A DNA stretch of 6,565 bases from Limisphaerales bacterium (GTDB taxonomy: Bacteria > Verrucomicrobiota > Verrucomicrobiae > Limisphaerales > UBA11358). Below are positions 1-5,458 of this stretch, in pieces. The first letter of the stretch is position 1; every line of letters starts with the position of its first letter. The stretch is from NCBI GenBank assembly GCA_003152145.1, contig PLZL01000324.1, positions 13,677-20,241 on the forward strand, given 5' to 3'. The position numbers and the translations under genes were made by a program. A model generated the notes under the pieces. The model had not been told where the DNA came from and ran no database searches. It saw nothing but the letters and a program-made list of their open reading frames with translations.

Positions 1-333
1 GTTGGAATCGAGGCCGAAGATTTTGAAGAAGGCGAAAATGACCGCCGGAGCAGCCGCGATGATTGCGCCGCCAATGATGGACATCTTGCCCTGGTCCACG
101 TCGCCACGCCGGATGGCGAAGCCGCCGTAGATGACGCACGAAATGCCAAGGACGAAGCCGAACATCATGATTACGGCGAGACTGTTGCTGATGCCGGTCT
201 TGAGGTCGGTGGAACTGAACGTTGTGGACTGCGCCCAAGCCGGGATGGTGTTGAGGGCGAGGACGGCGGCGGCCACGAGGAGAGACGGCAGCCGCGAACG
301 GTTTTTCGGATGGATGTGTTTGATGATCTTCAT
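1..333 (-). CDS. VirB2/TrbC-like pilin subunit (C-terminus outside window)
   Basis: Read on the minus strand from an ATG at 331-333, this frame stays open for 111 codons and runs off the left edge. Residues 1-34 form a signal peptide: a basic start (K2, K5, K10, R12, R14), a hydrophobic stretch and a likely cleavage after PAWA (AWA then QST). Two hydrophobic helices follow at about 51-72 and 86-104, separated by a short basic/acidic loop (IRRGDVDQGK). Signal peptide plus two helices around a small polar loop is the layout of VirB2/TrbC pilins, which build the type IV secretion or conjugative pilus after membrane insertion. The family call rests on this architecture and not on a unique motif. 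No SD precedes the ATG; the leader is A-rich. It is divergent from the AAA+ ATPase, and further secretion genes would be expected beyond the left edge. Another small two-helix membrane protein is the main alternative. Confidence 0.68.
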   Translation of the reverse strand, partial: MKIIKHIHPKNRSRLPSLLVAAAVLALNTIPAWAQSTTFSSTDLKTGISNSLAVIMMFGFVLGISCVIYGGFAIRRGDVDQGKMSIIGGAIIAAAPAVIFAFFKIFGLDSN

Positions 334-465
334 ACGCGTTGTTTTGTTTTTATGTTTCGGTCAGCGATTCATTCGCTGCATTACGCGCCCACTCTGCCAG
401 AAGGAAAAAATCATCGGTGTATGTGCGACACAAGGTGCGGGGGCAGTCCGTGTAAAAGTTCAGGG
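334..465. promoter_or_regulatory. Divergent intergenic region with a 6-bp inverted repeat
   Basis: This 132-bp gap separates the divergent pilin-like and AAA+ genes, so promoters for both are expected here, but I see no convincing -35/-10 pair on either strand. The one clear structure is an inverted repeat, CAGCGA-ttcat-TCGCTG, at 362-378. It could be an operator half-site pair or a hairpin in the pilin leader. Its position is suggestive only. Confidence 0.25.
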
Positions 466-1374
466 ATGAATAAAACAATAGACACAAACAAACTTAACAA
501 GCTCCAGAAACTGAACACGCTGCTGCCACACGAAATCCGCGGCCAGTCCCAAGTGCTGCCGCGCATCGTCTCGGCGGTGCAACGCGGCGAATTCGGCCTG
601 ACGAAACCGGGCCGTCCGCGCGGAAGTTTTCTGCTGCTTGGACCAACGGGCGTCGGCAAAACGGAAACGGTGATTGTGACGACAAACCAGATTTTCGGGC
701 CGGGACAATTGTTCCGATTCGACATGAGCGAATTTCAGAATCAGGAGGCGCTCGGTTTGCTGCTCGGCGCACGGCTCGGCGAAGTCGGCTATCTCGGCGC
801 GGTGCGCGAACGCGCGGCGGAAGGCTCGTTGCTGTTTGATGAAGCGGAAAAAGAGCATCCGCGCGTGCTGGACATCCTGCTGCAATTGCTGGACGCGGCG
901 CGGATCACGGTGGCGACCGGCCAGACGCTGGACTTCAGCAACTACTACATCTGGCTTACGTCAAACATCGGCTCGGCGGAATTGATGAGTCTGCAACATT
1001 CCAATGAGGCGACGCTGGAACGCCACGTCCTCACGCGAGCGCAACAGTCCCTGCGCCCGGAAATTTTCGCGCGTGTGAATGAAAAACTCGTGTTCCGTCG
1101 TTTGGGTTACGAACACCAGTTGGAAATTGCGGAGAAATTCCTGGCGCGTGAAATTGAATTCCTCCGGGAACGCGGACACAAACTGGATTTGGACAAATCA
1201 GTTCTGCCGTTTCTGGTGCGCAAAGGTTTTCATCCGAAGCTGGGAGCGCGTCCGATGCGTGACGCGGTTGAGAAGCTGGTCGGCGATGCCGTGTCAGAAT
1301 GCCTGCTGCAAGGCCGCCCGGCGTGCGGCGCGCTAACCTTTGACGAAATGAGCGACTGTCTGATTGTGCTGTGA
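466..1374 (+). CDS. Stand-alone ClpA/ClpB D2-type AAA+ ATPase
   Basis: The 302-aa product is one AAA+ module of the class that forms the second ring (D2) of ClpA/ClpB/ClpC unfoldases. Visible motifs: Walker A GPTGVGKT (59-66), Walker B LLFDE (122-126), sensor 1 in LTSNIGS (N167), an arginine-finger region RPEIFARVNEKLVF (197-210, R203 the candidate), and sensor 2 GARPMRD (R262) in a ClpB_D2-small-like C-terminal domain (about 215-300). The Clp N-domain, D1 ring and middle coiled coil are absent; family members are usually 700-900 aa. The usual aromatic pore loop GYVG reads GEVGYLG here (105-111), in a segment about five residues shorter than in ClpB. I chose the ATG at 466 because homology begins about 10 residues later; the upstream start at 310 would lie inside the divergent gene. 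The SD is weak (AGGG directly before the ATG). ATP hydrolysis is well supported; the substrate is unknown. Confidence 0.88.
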   Translation: MNKTIDTNKLNKLQKLNTLLPHEIRGQSQVLPRIVSAVQRGEFGLTKPGRPRGSFLLLGPTGVGKTETVIVTTNQIFGPGQLFRFDMSEFQNQEALGLLLGARLGEVGYLGAVRERAAEGSLLFDEAEKEHPRVLDILLQLLDAARITVATGQTLDFSNYYIWLTSNIGSAELMSLQHSNEATLERHVLTRAQQSLRPEIFARVNEKLVFRRLGYEHQLEIAEKFLAREIEFLRERGHKLDLDKSVLPFLVRKGFHPKLGARPMRDAVEKLVGDAVSECLLQGRPACGALTFDEMSDCLIVL

Positions 1375-1375
1375 A

Positions 1376-2287
1376 TCAGGCCAGCAAAAGATACAGGTGC
1401 GACTCGCCGATGTCCTTGTCCGGCTGGAATGCGCCAAGTTTGCGCTTCGACAATTGCGCACAAACTTTGCGAACGGCTTTCCGTTTCGGCGTAATCTTCG
1501 TTAGCTTCACCAACAGACAATCGGCGAACTGGTCGCCGGTTTTGCTGGCATAGATGTCGGGCGCGATCACCTCGGTCGCGCCTGCATTGTAAAGAGCCTC
1601 AACAAATGTCATTGCATCGGCCTTGCGCTTGAATCGTCCGAGTGAACGCGCCGCCTTGCCGCCGTTTTCCAACCATTCCCCAACTTCGGCGCGATTTTTC
1701 TGCGCCAAAAGTGAGCGAACAAAAACTTGATGGATGTGCTTTTCCGTGGCGACCGATTTCGGCAAAGGAATTCCGATTTTACCATTCAACTTGAACAGCG
1801 ATTTGTCTTTTGCACGGGCAGCACGGTATTCCTCGTCGGTGACGGGACGCCCTTGCAGATAAATTTCGTCGGACATCAACGCCCCATCATGCAGCCACAT
1901 GCGAAAGCGTCCTGAAAAATCACCGCGCACGGTGGAAAATTCCAATTGCAACCGGCCATTCTCGTGCCAGGTGCGCTGAATACCCGTGCCATGAACCATC
2001 CGATATTTGCCAAGCAACCGTCCGGCTTCACTCCACTGGCGGCAGACGCCGTGAAGCAGGCCATTCTGATAACGTTCCTCGTTGGCCAGAACCCCGTTTT
2101 TGTGCCAGACACGAACAACGCCATGCCTGCGACCATTGTGCAAAGGCACTATTTCACGCAGTTGGCCATTCCGATGAAAGGCTCTTTCAACAGACTTTTT
2201 CACAAACCGGGCAATGTTTCGTTCGGCAATGAACCCATTTAACGCAAGATCGCGAAGAAATAACAGCGTAGAATTGTGGCAAACCAT
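1376..2287 (-). CDS. MORN_2/YwqK-type repeat protein with unrecognised C-terminal domain
   Basis: This 303-aa protein has no signal peptide or membrane helix. Residues 38-154 are five tandem repeats of 22-24 residues with the pattern W-H-x-N-G-x-L...N-G-x-x-H-G-x-x-x-x-W: start points near 38 (HRNGQL), 62 (HKNGVL), 86 (SEAGRL), 108 (HENGRL) and 132 (LHDGAL). This is the MORN_2 type, found in YwqK-family proteins annotated as toxin-antitoxin partners and in many uncharacterised bacterial proteins; it forms beta-hairpins used for binding. Residues 155-200 are a basic linker, and 200-303 form a separate alpha/beta region (for example MTFVEALYNAGATEV, then CLLVKL, ending GESHLYLLLA) that I do not recognise. 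The start is well fixed by the SD AAAGGAG. It converges on the AAA+ gene with one base between stops, leaving no room for a terminator, so 3' ends must overlap. No enzymatic role is evident. Confidence 0.85.
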   Translation of the reverse strand: MVCHNSTLLFLRDLALNGFIAERNIARFVKKSVERAFHRNGQLREIVPLHNGRRHGVVRVWHKNGVLANEERYQNGLLHGVCRQWSEAGRLLGKYRMVHGTGIQRTWHENGRLQLEFSTVRGDFSGRFRMWLHDGALMSDEIYLQGRPVTDEEYRAARAKDKSLFKLNGKIGIPLPKSVATEKHIHQVFVRSLLAQKNRAEVGEWLENGGKAARSLGRFKRKADAMTFVEALYNAGATEVIAPDIYASKTGDQFADCLLVKLTKITPKRKAVRKVCAQLSKRKLGAFQPDKDIGESHLYLLLA

Positions 2288-2293
2288 TTAAAT

Positions 2294-2300
2294 CTCCTTT
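2294..2300 (-). promoter_or_regulatory. Strong Shine-Dalgarno for the MORN-repeat gene
   Basis: On the minus strand the sequence reads AAAGGAG followed by six bases and then the ATG at 2285-2287. This is the only near-consensus ribosome binding site in the window. It fixes the start of the MORN-repeat gene and contrasts with the SD-poor starts of its neighbours. Confidence 0.75.
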
Positions 2301-2411
2301 CGAGCAGACAGATTCCGGCGATGAAAACACCCCGGCGGCGGCGGTCGGGTCAAAGGAGGAACGGAAGCGCGAGCGTCTAAGCGCGCGACCCGTAGTATCC
2401 TAATACCGTCT

Positions 2412-2479
2412 CCAATGTTATTCACGACCGGGCCGAGCCGCCCGTTAAGGCGAGTGAGGCGCGGTTGTGAATAACTTGG
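2412..2479. repeat. 18-bp inverted repeat at the left edge of the IS110 element
   Basis: GTTATTCACGACCG (2417-2430) is complementary to CGGTTGTGAATAAC (2462-2475) with one G-T pair, and the stem continues with CCAA (2412-2415) against TTGG (2476-2479) if T2416 bulges out. The loop holds a second short stem, CGCC-cgttaa-GGCG (2439-2452). The right arm contains the left copy of the 12-bp repeat that also occurs beyond the transposase. It may be the palindromic target into which the element inserted. Confidence 0.6.
2466..2477 (+). repeat. 12-bp direct repeat, left copy (TGTGAATAACTT)
   Basis: This 12-mer recurs exactly at 4436-4447, on the far side of the IS110 transposase. It includes a CT dinucleotide (2475-2476), the core base pair reported for IS110-family recombination. 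It is the best left-boundary marker I can find. The repeat also fits a DnaA-box pattern (TTATNCACA on the other strand), which is a competing explanation. Confidence 0.55.
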
Positions 2480-2510
2480 CGGCGCGCGAGCGCGGCTGAT
2501 TCCTTTGAGC

Positions 2511-2559
2511 ACGGTTTGTAGTATCGCGCACCTTGCGAGGACCAAGTCAAGATTACCGG
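2511..2559 (+). repeat. Leader repeat unit 1 (ACGGTT...TCAAGAttACCGG)
   Basis: ACGGTT at 2511-2516 is followed 36 nt later (start to start) by TCAAGA at 2547-2552 and ACCGG at 2555-2559. The same pair of motifs occurs in units 2 and 3 at 35-nt spacing. Between them lies a short apical pairing, CC-TTGCGA-GG (2531-2540), centred at the same distance from TCAAGA as in unit 2. CGGT and ACCG pair with each other and stack on TGAGC/GCTCA. Confidence 0.55.
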
Positions 2560-2606
2560 CTCATCTCGAAATCAGTAACCGCAAAAGAGCACCGCCAACA
2601 TTTACG

Positions 2607-2671
2607 GTCAGCACACGGTTTCGCACTACCCGCCCGTTCGAGGGCTTCGTCAAGAGCACCGGTCTGGCCGA
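2607..2671 (+). repeat. Leader repeat unit 2, 65 nt, paralogue of 2797-2861
   Basis: This 65-nt block aligns without gaps to 2797-2861, with 50 of 65 bases identical by my hand count. It carries ACGGTT at 2615, the hairpin GCCC-gttcga-GGGC, then TCAAGAgcACCGG at 2650-2662. Differences from unit 3 in the stems are compensatory (A2610-T2665 against G2800-C2855; C2635-G2642 against A2825-T2832), so pairing is kept while sequence drifts. Confidence 0.75.
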
Positions 2672-2796
2672 CACAGAATGTAACGCATGGCCATCAAGGC
2701 GACGGCGCACCGGCTCGGTTCAAGAGAACAGGAACCTGTTCCGTGTCGCCGTCGCCTTGGTTGCCGATAGCCTTGCGCGCGGCGGCCACTGCCACG

Positions 2797-2861
2797 GTCG
2801 GCTCACGGTTAAGCAATACAGGCCAGTTCAATGGCTGCGTCAAGAACACCGGCCCGACCGA
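2797..2861 (+). repeat. Leader repeat unit 3, 65 nt, paralogue of 2607-2671
   Basis: This unit lies 190 nt downstream of unit 2. It carries ACGGTT at 2805, the apical hairpin GCCA-gttcaa-TGGC and TCAAGAacACCGG at 2840-2852. Its basal stem is stronger than in unit 2: GCCACGGTCGG (2791-2801) pairs with CCGACCG-a-TGGC (2854-2865), with one bulged A. The offset of 190 is not a multiple of three. Confidence 0.75.
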
Positions 2862-2969
2862 TGGCTCCCGTCCAAAAGTCTGAGAGAACTATGCCCTGCG
2901 AGGGCTTTGTATCAGGTGGACTGGTGACGGAACCAAGTGGACTTAACCGAAACAACAAAGCAAAAAACT

Positions 2970-4268
2970 ATGAAAGCATGGAATGAAATTAAACATTATG
3001 CCGGATTCGATTGGGCCAAAGACCATCACGATGTCATCGTCCTGGATGCCGGCGGCAAAACGGTCGCCGAATTTCGTTTCGACCACACTGCCGGTGGCTG
3101 GGACGAGTTCAGTAAAAAACTGGCCGCGTTTCCAGACGTGGCGGTGGCCGTCGAGACCAATCATGGTGGGGTCATCGAGCGGCTGCTGGAGCGGGAATGC
3201 CGTGTGTTCCCGGTGCATACGCGTAGCGCTAAAGGGTATCGCCAGCGCAAAGTGCCCAGCGGCAACAAGACGGATAAAATAGATGCGTGGAGTCTGGCGG
3301 ATGCGTTGCGGCTGGACGGCGCGCACTGGAAACAACTGGCTCCGCAAGACCCGTTGACCAAGGAACTGCGATTGTTGTGCCGTGATGAAGTGGCGTTGAT
3401 CCGCGACCGTTCGGCCTTGATCACGCAGTTGCGCCAGACGTTGTATGATTATTATCCGGCGGCGCTGGAAGCCTTTGACGACTGGACGATGCCGGCAGCG
3501 TGGAGTTTTGTGCTGTCGTTTCCGACGCCGGAAGTTTTGGTCAAGGCGGGCAAACGCAAACGGGAGAAGTTCCTCCATGTTCACAAACTCGCCCGGCCTG
3601 CGACGTATCAGCGGCGGCTGGAGATTTTTGCCCGCGCGCATGAGTTCGCCGGTTCGGAAGCGACGATCCGGGCTAAATCCAAACTGGCCGTGGCCCGTGC
3701 CAGGCAGTTGCAACTGCTCGAAACTCAAATCGCCGAATACCGTCTGGAAATCCGCCGCCTGTTTGCCCAGCATCCCGACGCGAAACTGTTCGGCTCGCTG
3801 CCGGGCGCGGGCGACAAGATTGCGCCACGGCTGCTGGCCGAAATCGGTGACGACCGCGCGTTGTTTCCCGATGCGCAAGGTCTTCAATGTCTGGCCGGCA
3901 CTGCGCCGGTCAGTTATCAGTCCGGCCAGATTCATCGCGTGTATTTGCGCCGCCAGTGCAACAAGTCATTGCGCAACGTCGTGCATCTATGGGCAAACTT
4001 AAGCCGCGAGTTCAGTCCGTGGGCGGCAACCTATTATGCCGCGTTGCGCGCCAAAGGCAAAAGTCACGCCTGCGCGCTGCGCGCTTTGGGGCAGCGCTGG
4101 TTGAAAATCGTTTGGAAGATGTGGCAGACGCGCACGTTGTATGACGCCGATTTGCACGCCCGCAATCAGCTCAAGCATGGTTCGTGGGTGTTGCAACTGG
4201 TCAACCAGCCTGCCGTCGTCAAAACTGAAAAATCTTCTGGCAAGGAATCCCCGGCGCGCAATCCTTAA
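2970..4268 (+). CDS. IS110-family transposase/recombinase (DEDD plus serine)
   Basis: The 432-aa product has both IS110 domains. N-terminal RuvC-like DEDD domain: D14 in GFDWAKDHHDV, E62 in AVETNHGG, D102 and D105 in NKTDKIDAWSLADALR. A helical, partly coiled-coil linker spans about 135-265. The C-terminal Tnp domain (Transposase_20 type) has a helix-hairpin-helix-like FGSLPGAGDKIAPRLLAEIGD (274-294, in parts), then LAGTAPVSYQSGQ (308-320), where S318 of the SG pair is the likely catalytic serine. All expected active-site residues are present and there is no internal stop, so the enzyme looks functional. In this family a recombinase guided by a structured RNA joins donor and target DNA. I prefer the ATG at 2970, about 10 residues before the conserved YAGFDW; a GTG at 2937 in the same frame would add 11 residues. 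Neither start has a good SD, so the folded leader may influence translation. Confidence 0.96.
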   Translation: MKAWNEIKHYAGFDWAKDHHDVIVLDAGGKTVAEFRFDHTAGGWDEFSKKLAAFPDVAVAVETNHGGVIERLLERECRVFPVHTRSAKGYRQRKVPSGNKTDKIDAWSLADALRLDGAHWKQLAPQDPLTKELRLLCRDEVALIRDRSALITQLRQTLYDYYPAALEAFDDWTMPAAWSFVLSFPTPEVLVKAGKRKREKFLHVHKLARPATYQRRLEIFARAHEFAGSEATIRAKSKLAVARARQLQLLETQIAEYRLEIRRLFAQHPDAKLFGSLPGAGDKIAPRLLAEIGDDRALFPDAQGLQCLAGTAPVSYQSGQIHRVYLRRQCNKSLRNVVHLWANLSREFSPWAATYYAALRAKGKSHACALRALGQRWLKIVWKMWQTRTLYDADLHARNQLKHGSWVLQLVNQPAVVKTEKSSGKESPARNP

Positions 4269-4281
4269 GAGCCAAGTCCCT

Positions 4282-4379
4282 GTCTGGCCTCTGCTTGTCA
4301 ACGGTGGAGCCGCAAACCGAACCACCGGCGCGCAGCGCCATTGTTAATTTCGGACAACCTTGACAAGCACAGGCCAGAC
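4282..4379. repeat. 20-bp inverted repeat enclosing a branched loop, IS110 right end
   Basis: The 20-mer at 4282-4301 (GTCTGGCCT, C, TGCTTGTCAA) is the reverse complement of 4360-4379 except for a central C-C mismatch at 4291/4370. The 58-nt loop contains further pairings: CGGTGG/CCACCG (4302-4307/4322-4327) and GGCGC-gca-GCGCC (4327-4339), which compete for one base. It begins 14 nt after the transposase stop. No T-run follows, so it is not an ordinary intrinsic terminator. It could be a right-end recognition structure, a second structured RNA or a small inserted palindromic element; no flanking duplication is obvious. Confidence 0.65.
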
Positions 4380-4435
4380 ATACAATCGGACGAAGGCGAG
4401 CGCGCCGAATCCATCCCGTGCGGATGCACTTTCCC

Positions 4436-4447
4436 TGTGAATAACTT
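4436..4447 (+). repeat. 12-bp direct repeat, right copy (TGTGAATAACTT)
   Basis: Exact copy of 2466-2477, about 170 nt after the transposase stop. Here it runs directly into a T-rich tract (4446-4463). Taken as the right boundary of the IS110 element, with CT at 4445-4446 as the core. Confidence 0.55.
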
Positions 4448-4539
4448 TTTTCAAATTTTTATTTGCAGACCAGAGAACTTCTTGACGCGACCGCCACAGC
4501 CACACAATCAAACAAGGTTTCATCGCGTTGTCCCTGCGA

Positions 4540-4583
4540 CGAGCCGACTGGCTCGCCAAATTTTCAATCAGTGATTGGAAAAT
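4540..4583 (+). terminator. Weak terminator-like hairpin pair
   Basis: CGAGCC-gact-GGCTCG (4540-4555) is a 6-bp GC-rich hairpin followed by CCAAATTTTC, and directly after it TTTTCAATC/GATTGGAAAA (4561-4582) forms an A/T-rich stem with one bulge. This could end a plus-strand transcript coming from the transposase, but the T-run is short and interrupted. Confidence 0.25.
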
Positions 4584-4633
4584 CTATGGCAAATCACAAT
4601 AACTTTGGCGCACGTAAAAACAATCCGTGCGAG

Positions 4634-4723
4634 AGGTAGGGCGCGTCACTCCGTGCGTGCCGGTCGTGCCAATCCGGACGGCTCACCACACTTGCGGCGG
4701 GCAGGGGACTGCCCGCCCTACCT
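4634..4723. repeat. REP-like intergenic palindrome, about 90 bp
   Basis: AGGTAGGGCG (4634-4643) is perfectly complementary to CGCCCTACCT (4714-4723). Inside, GGCGGGCAG-ggga-CTGCCCGCC (4696-4717) is a 9-bp hairpin that competes with the outer stem, and CCGT/ACGG pairs lie around 4651-4680. GC-rich palindromes of this kind are typical of dispersed intergenic REP/MITE-like elements. Only one copy lies in this window, so dispersal is an inference. Confidence 0.5.
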
Positions 4724-5458
4724 GGTGCGCCACGCTGCGAATTGTGCCAATTTTGATTGGAACTGCCATATATTCGCCGATAACCGATTGACGAATTCAT
4801 CATTTTACCCGCGTATGCGGATTATCTGGCTTCGGTCTGTGGTCGGCGAGCGGGAAAAGTGGAGCGCAGGCGGAGAGACGGCGGGAACGAAGCCGGAGCG
4901 CAACGCCGCCGCCGAGCCGCAGACGGAAGCCCGCCGCTGATGCGGCCAATCCATGCCGCTCGTGACTAGCGCGGGCTTTGCGAAGCGGAACGGGCATGGT
5001 CGAGCGGGGGAAAGGGCCGACCGAAAGCCCGTGCAGTGGAGCAAAGATCGCATTGGTCACGGCGGAATAAGTGCTCTCCTTGTGTCCGAAAAATCCATCC
5101 GCGATTGAATTCGCGCTCCCACTCTTTCAGCAATGCGACGATGCTGTCGAATTTGGGCGGCTCGGATACTTTGCACGGCATTGAGCGTTTCATAGAATGC
5201 TTGCATGAGATCCAGACGGCGGTTTTGGAGGGGCCAGGTCAAAGCGGAGTTCCTCGGCGATTCAGCAGGATGACCTTCTTGCCTTCCGTTCTGGGCGAAG
5301 GATGAAAGCGTGGGCAACGAATAAAACAATGCCGATGAATCAACCCACTGTTTCTGTAAACAGCTCATGCAAAGGCATTTCCTCAAGAAGGGTGAATGCT
5401 CAAGAGTTGCAAAGTTCTGTGCAAAGTGCCCCTTGGGCATTCTGATTTGAGCTCAGTC
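4724..5458. other. Gene-poor stretch, no supported gene
   Basis: I see no gene I can defend in this stretch of about 735 bp. Open frames exist on the minus strand (5057-5440, 4966-5193, 4800-5060) but lack an SD, a recognisable domain or normal codon texture, and they overlap in different frames. The GC-rich part around 4830-5050 reads like low-complexity intergenic sequence. A short helical-looking piece around 5060-5210 (minus strand) could be the decayed end of an old gene. Confidence 0.4.

Larger units (their letters stand above)
2492..2921 (+). ncRNA. Candidate IS110 bridge RNA / structured leader with five hairpins
   Basis: Five hairpins occupy almost the whole leader. H1: GCGG 2492-2495/2579-2582, CTGATT 2496-2501/2570-2575, TGAGC-a-CGGT 2506-2515/2555-2563. 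H2: 2605-2611/2664-2670 with apical GCCC/GGGC 2632-2645. H3: CAAGGCGACGGCG 2695-2707/2747-2759, extending through mismatches to 2688/2766, with apical GAACAG/CTGTTC 2726-2741. H4: 2791-2801/2854-2865 with apical GCCA/TGGC 2822-2835. H5: GTCCA 2870-2874/2917-2921, CTGA/TCAG 2880-2883/2912-2915, apical GCCCT/AGGGC 2893-2905. H2 and H4 are paralogues with compensatory pairs. Each hairpin has an internal loop between basal and apical stems, as in the target- and donor-binding loops of IS621-type bridge RNA. Repeat spacing does not keep a reading frame, arguing against a protein. Transcript ends are unknown; the RNA probably begins near the element's left end. The bridge-RNA role is inferred from context. 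Confidence 0.6.
2477..4446 (+). mobile_element. IS110-family insertion element, apparently intact, about 1.97 kb
   Basis: The element holds one DEDD transposase gene and a long structured leader on the same strand, the arrangement of the IS110 group (RNA upstream of the gene; the IS1111 group has it downstream). There are no terminal inverted repeats at the proposed edges, as expected for the IS110 group. The boundaries are inferred from the exact 12-bp direct repeat at 2466-2477 and 4436-4447, taking CT as the recombination core. At about 1.97 kb it is longer than a typical IS110 element (roughly 1.2-1.5 kb), because of a leader of about 450 nt and a right end of about 180 nt. The presence of an IS110 element is certain; the exact ends are not. 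Confidence 0.6.

Noticed and set aside
310..465. Upstream extension of the AAA+ protein to an ATG at 310
   Set aside because: It would overlap the divergent pilin-like gene and add 52 residues with no family similarity; the AAA+ homology starts just after the ATG at 466.
2497..2860. CRISPR-like array, from the recurring TCAAGA/ACCGG motifs
   Set aside because: Repeats are degenerate, unevenly spaced (36 to 190 nt) and sit in hairpin loops; no cas gene and no uniform spacers.
2505..2927. 140-codon open frame (and a 116-codon one at 2533-2883) in the IS110 leader
   Set aside because: Both lie over the hairpin array; repeat offsets (104, 190 nt) do not preserve frame, no domain is recognisable, composition is Arg-rich as expected from structured GC-rich RNA, and no SD is present.
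2943..3935. 330-codon open frame on the minus strand
   Set aside because: It is the antisense of the well-supported transposase gene; its protein is Arg/Gln-rich with no recognisable motif.
2466..4444. TGTGAATAA at 2466 and 4436 as DnaA boxes of a replication origin
   Set aside because: They match TTATNCACA, but there are only two exact sites almost 2 kb apart, no AT-rich unwinding region near the left one and no replication gene. Their position at both edges of the IS110 element is better explained by insertion.
4800..5060. Two overlapping minus-strand frames of 82-86 codons
   Set aside because: Arg/Pro/Ser-rich translation of GC-rich sequence in two frames at once, with no start signal; typical of non-coding DNA.
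5057..5440. Minus-strand 127-codon frame with an overlapping frame at 4966-5193
   Set aside because: No SD, no domain and two competing frames over the same bases; possibly remnants of a decayed gene, not enough to call one.
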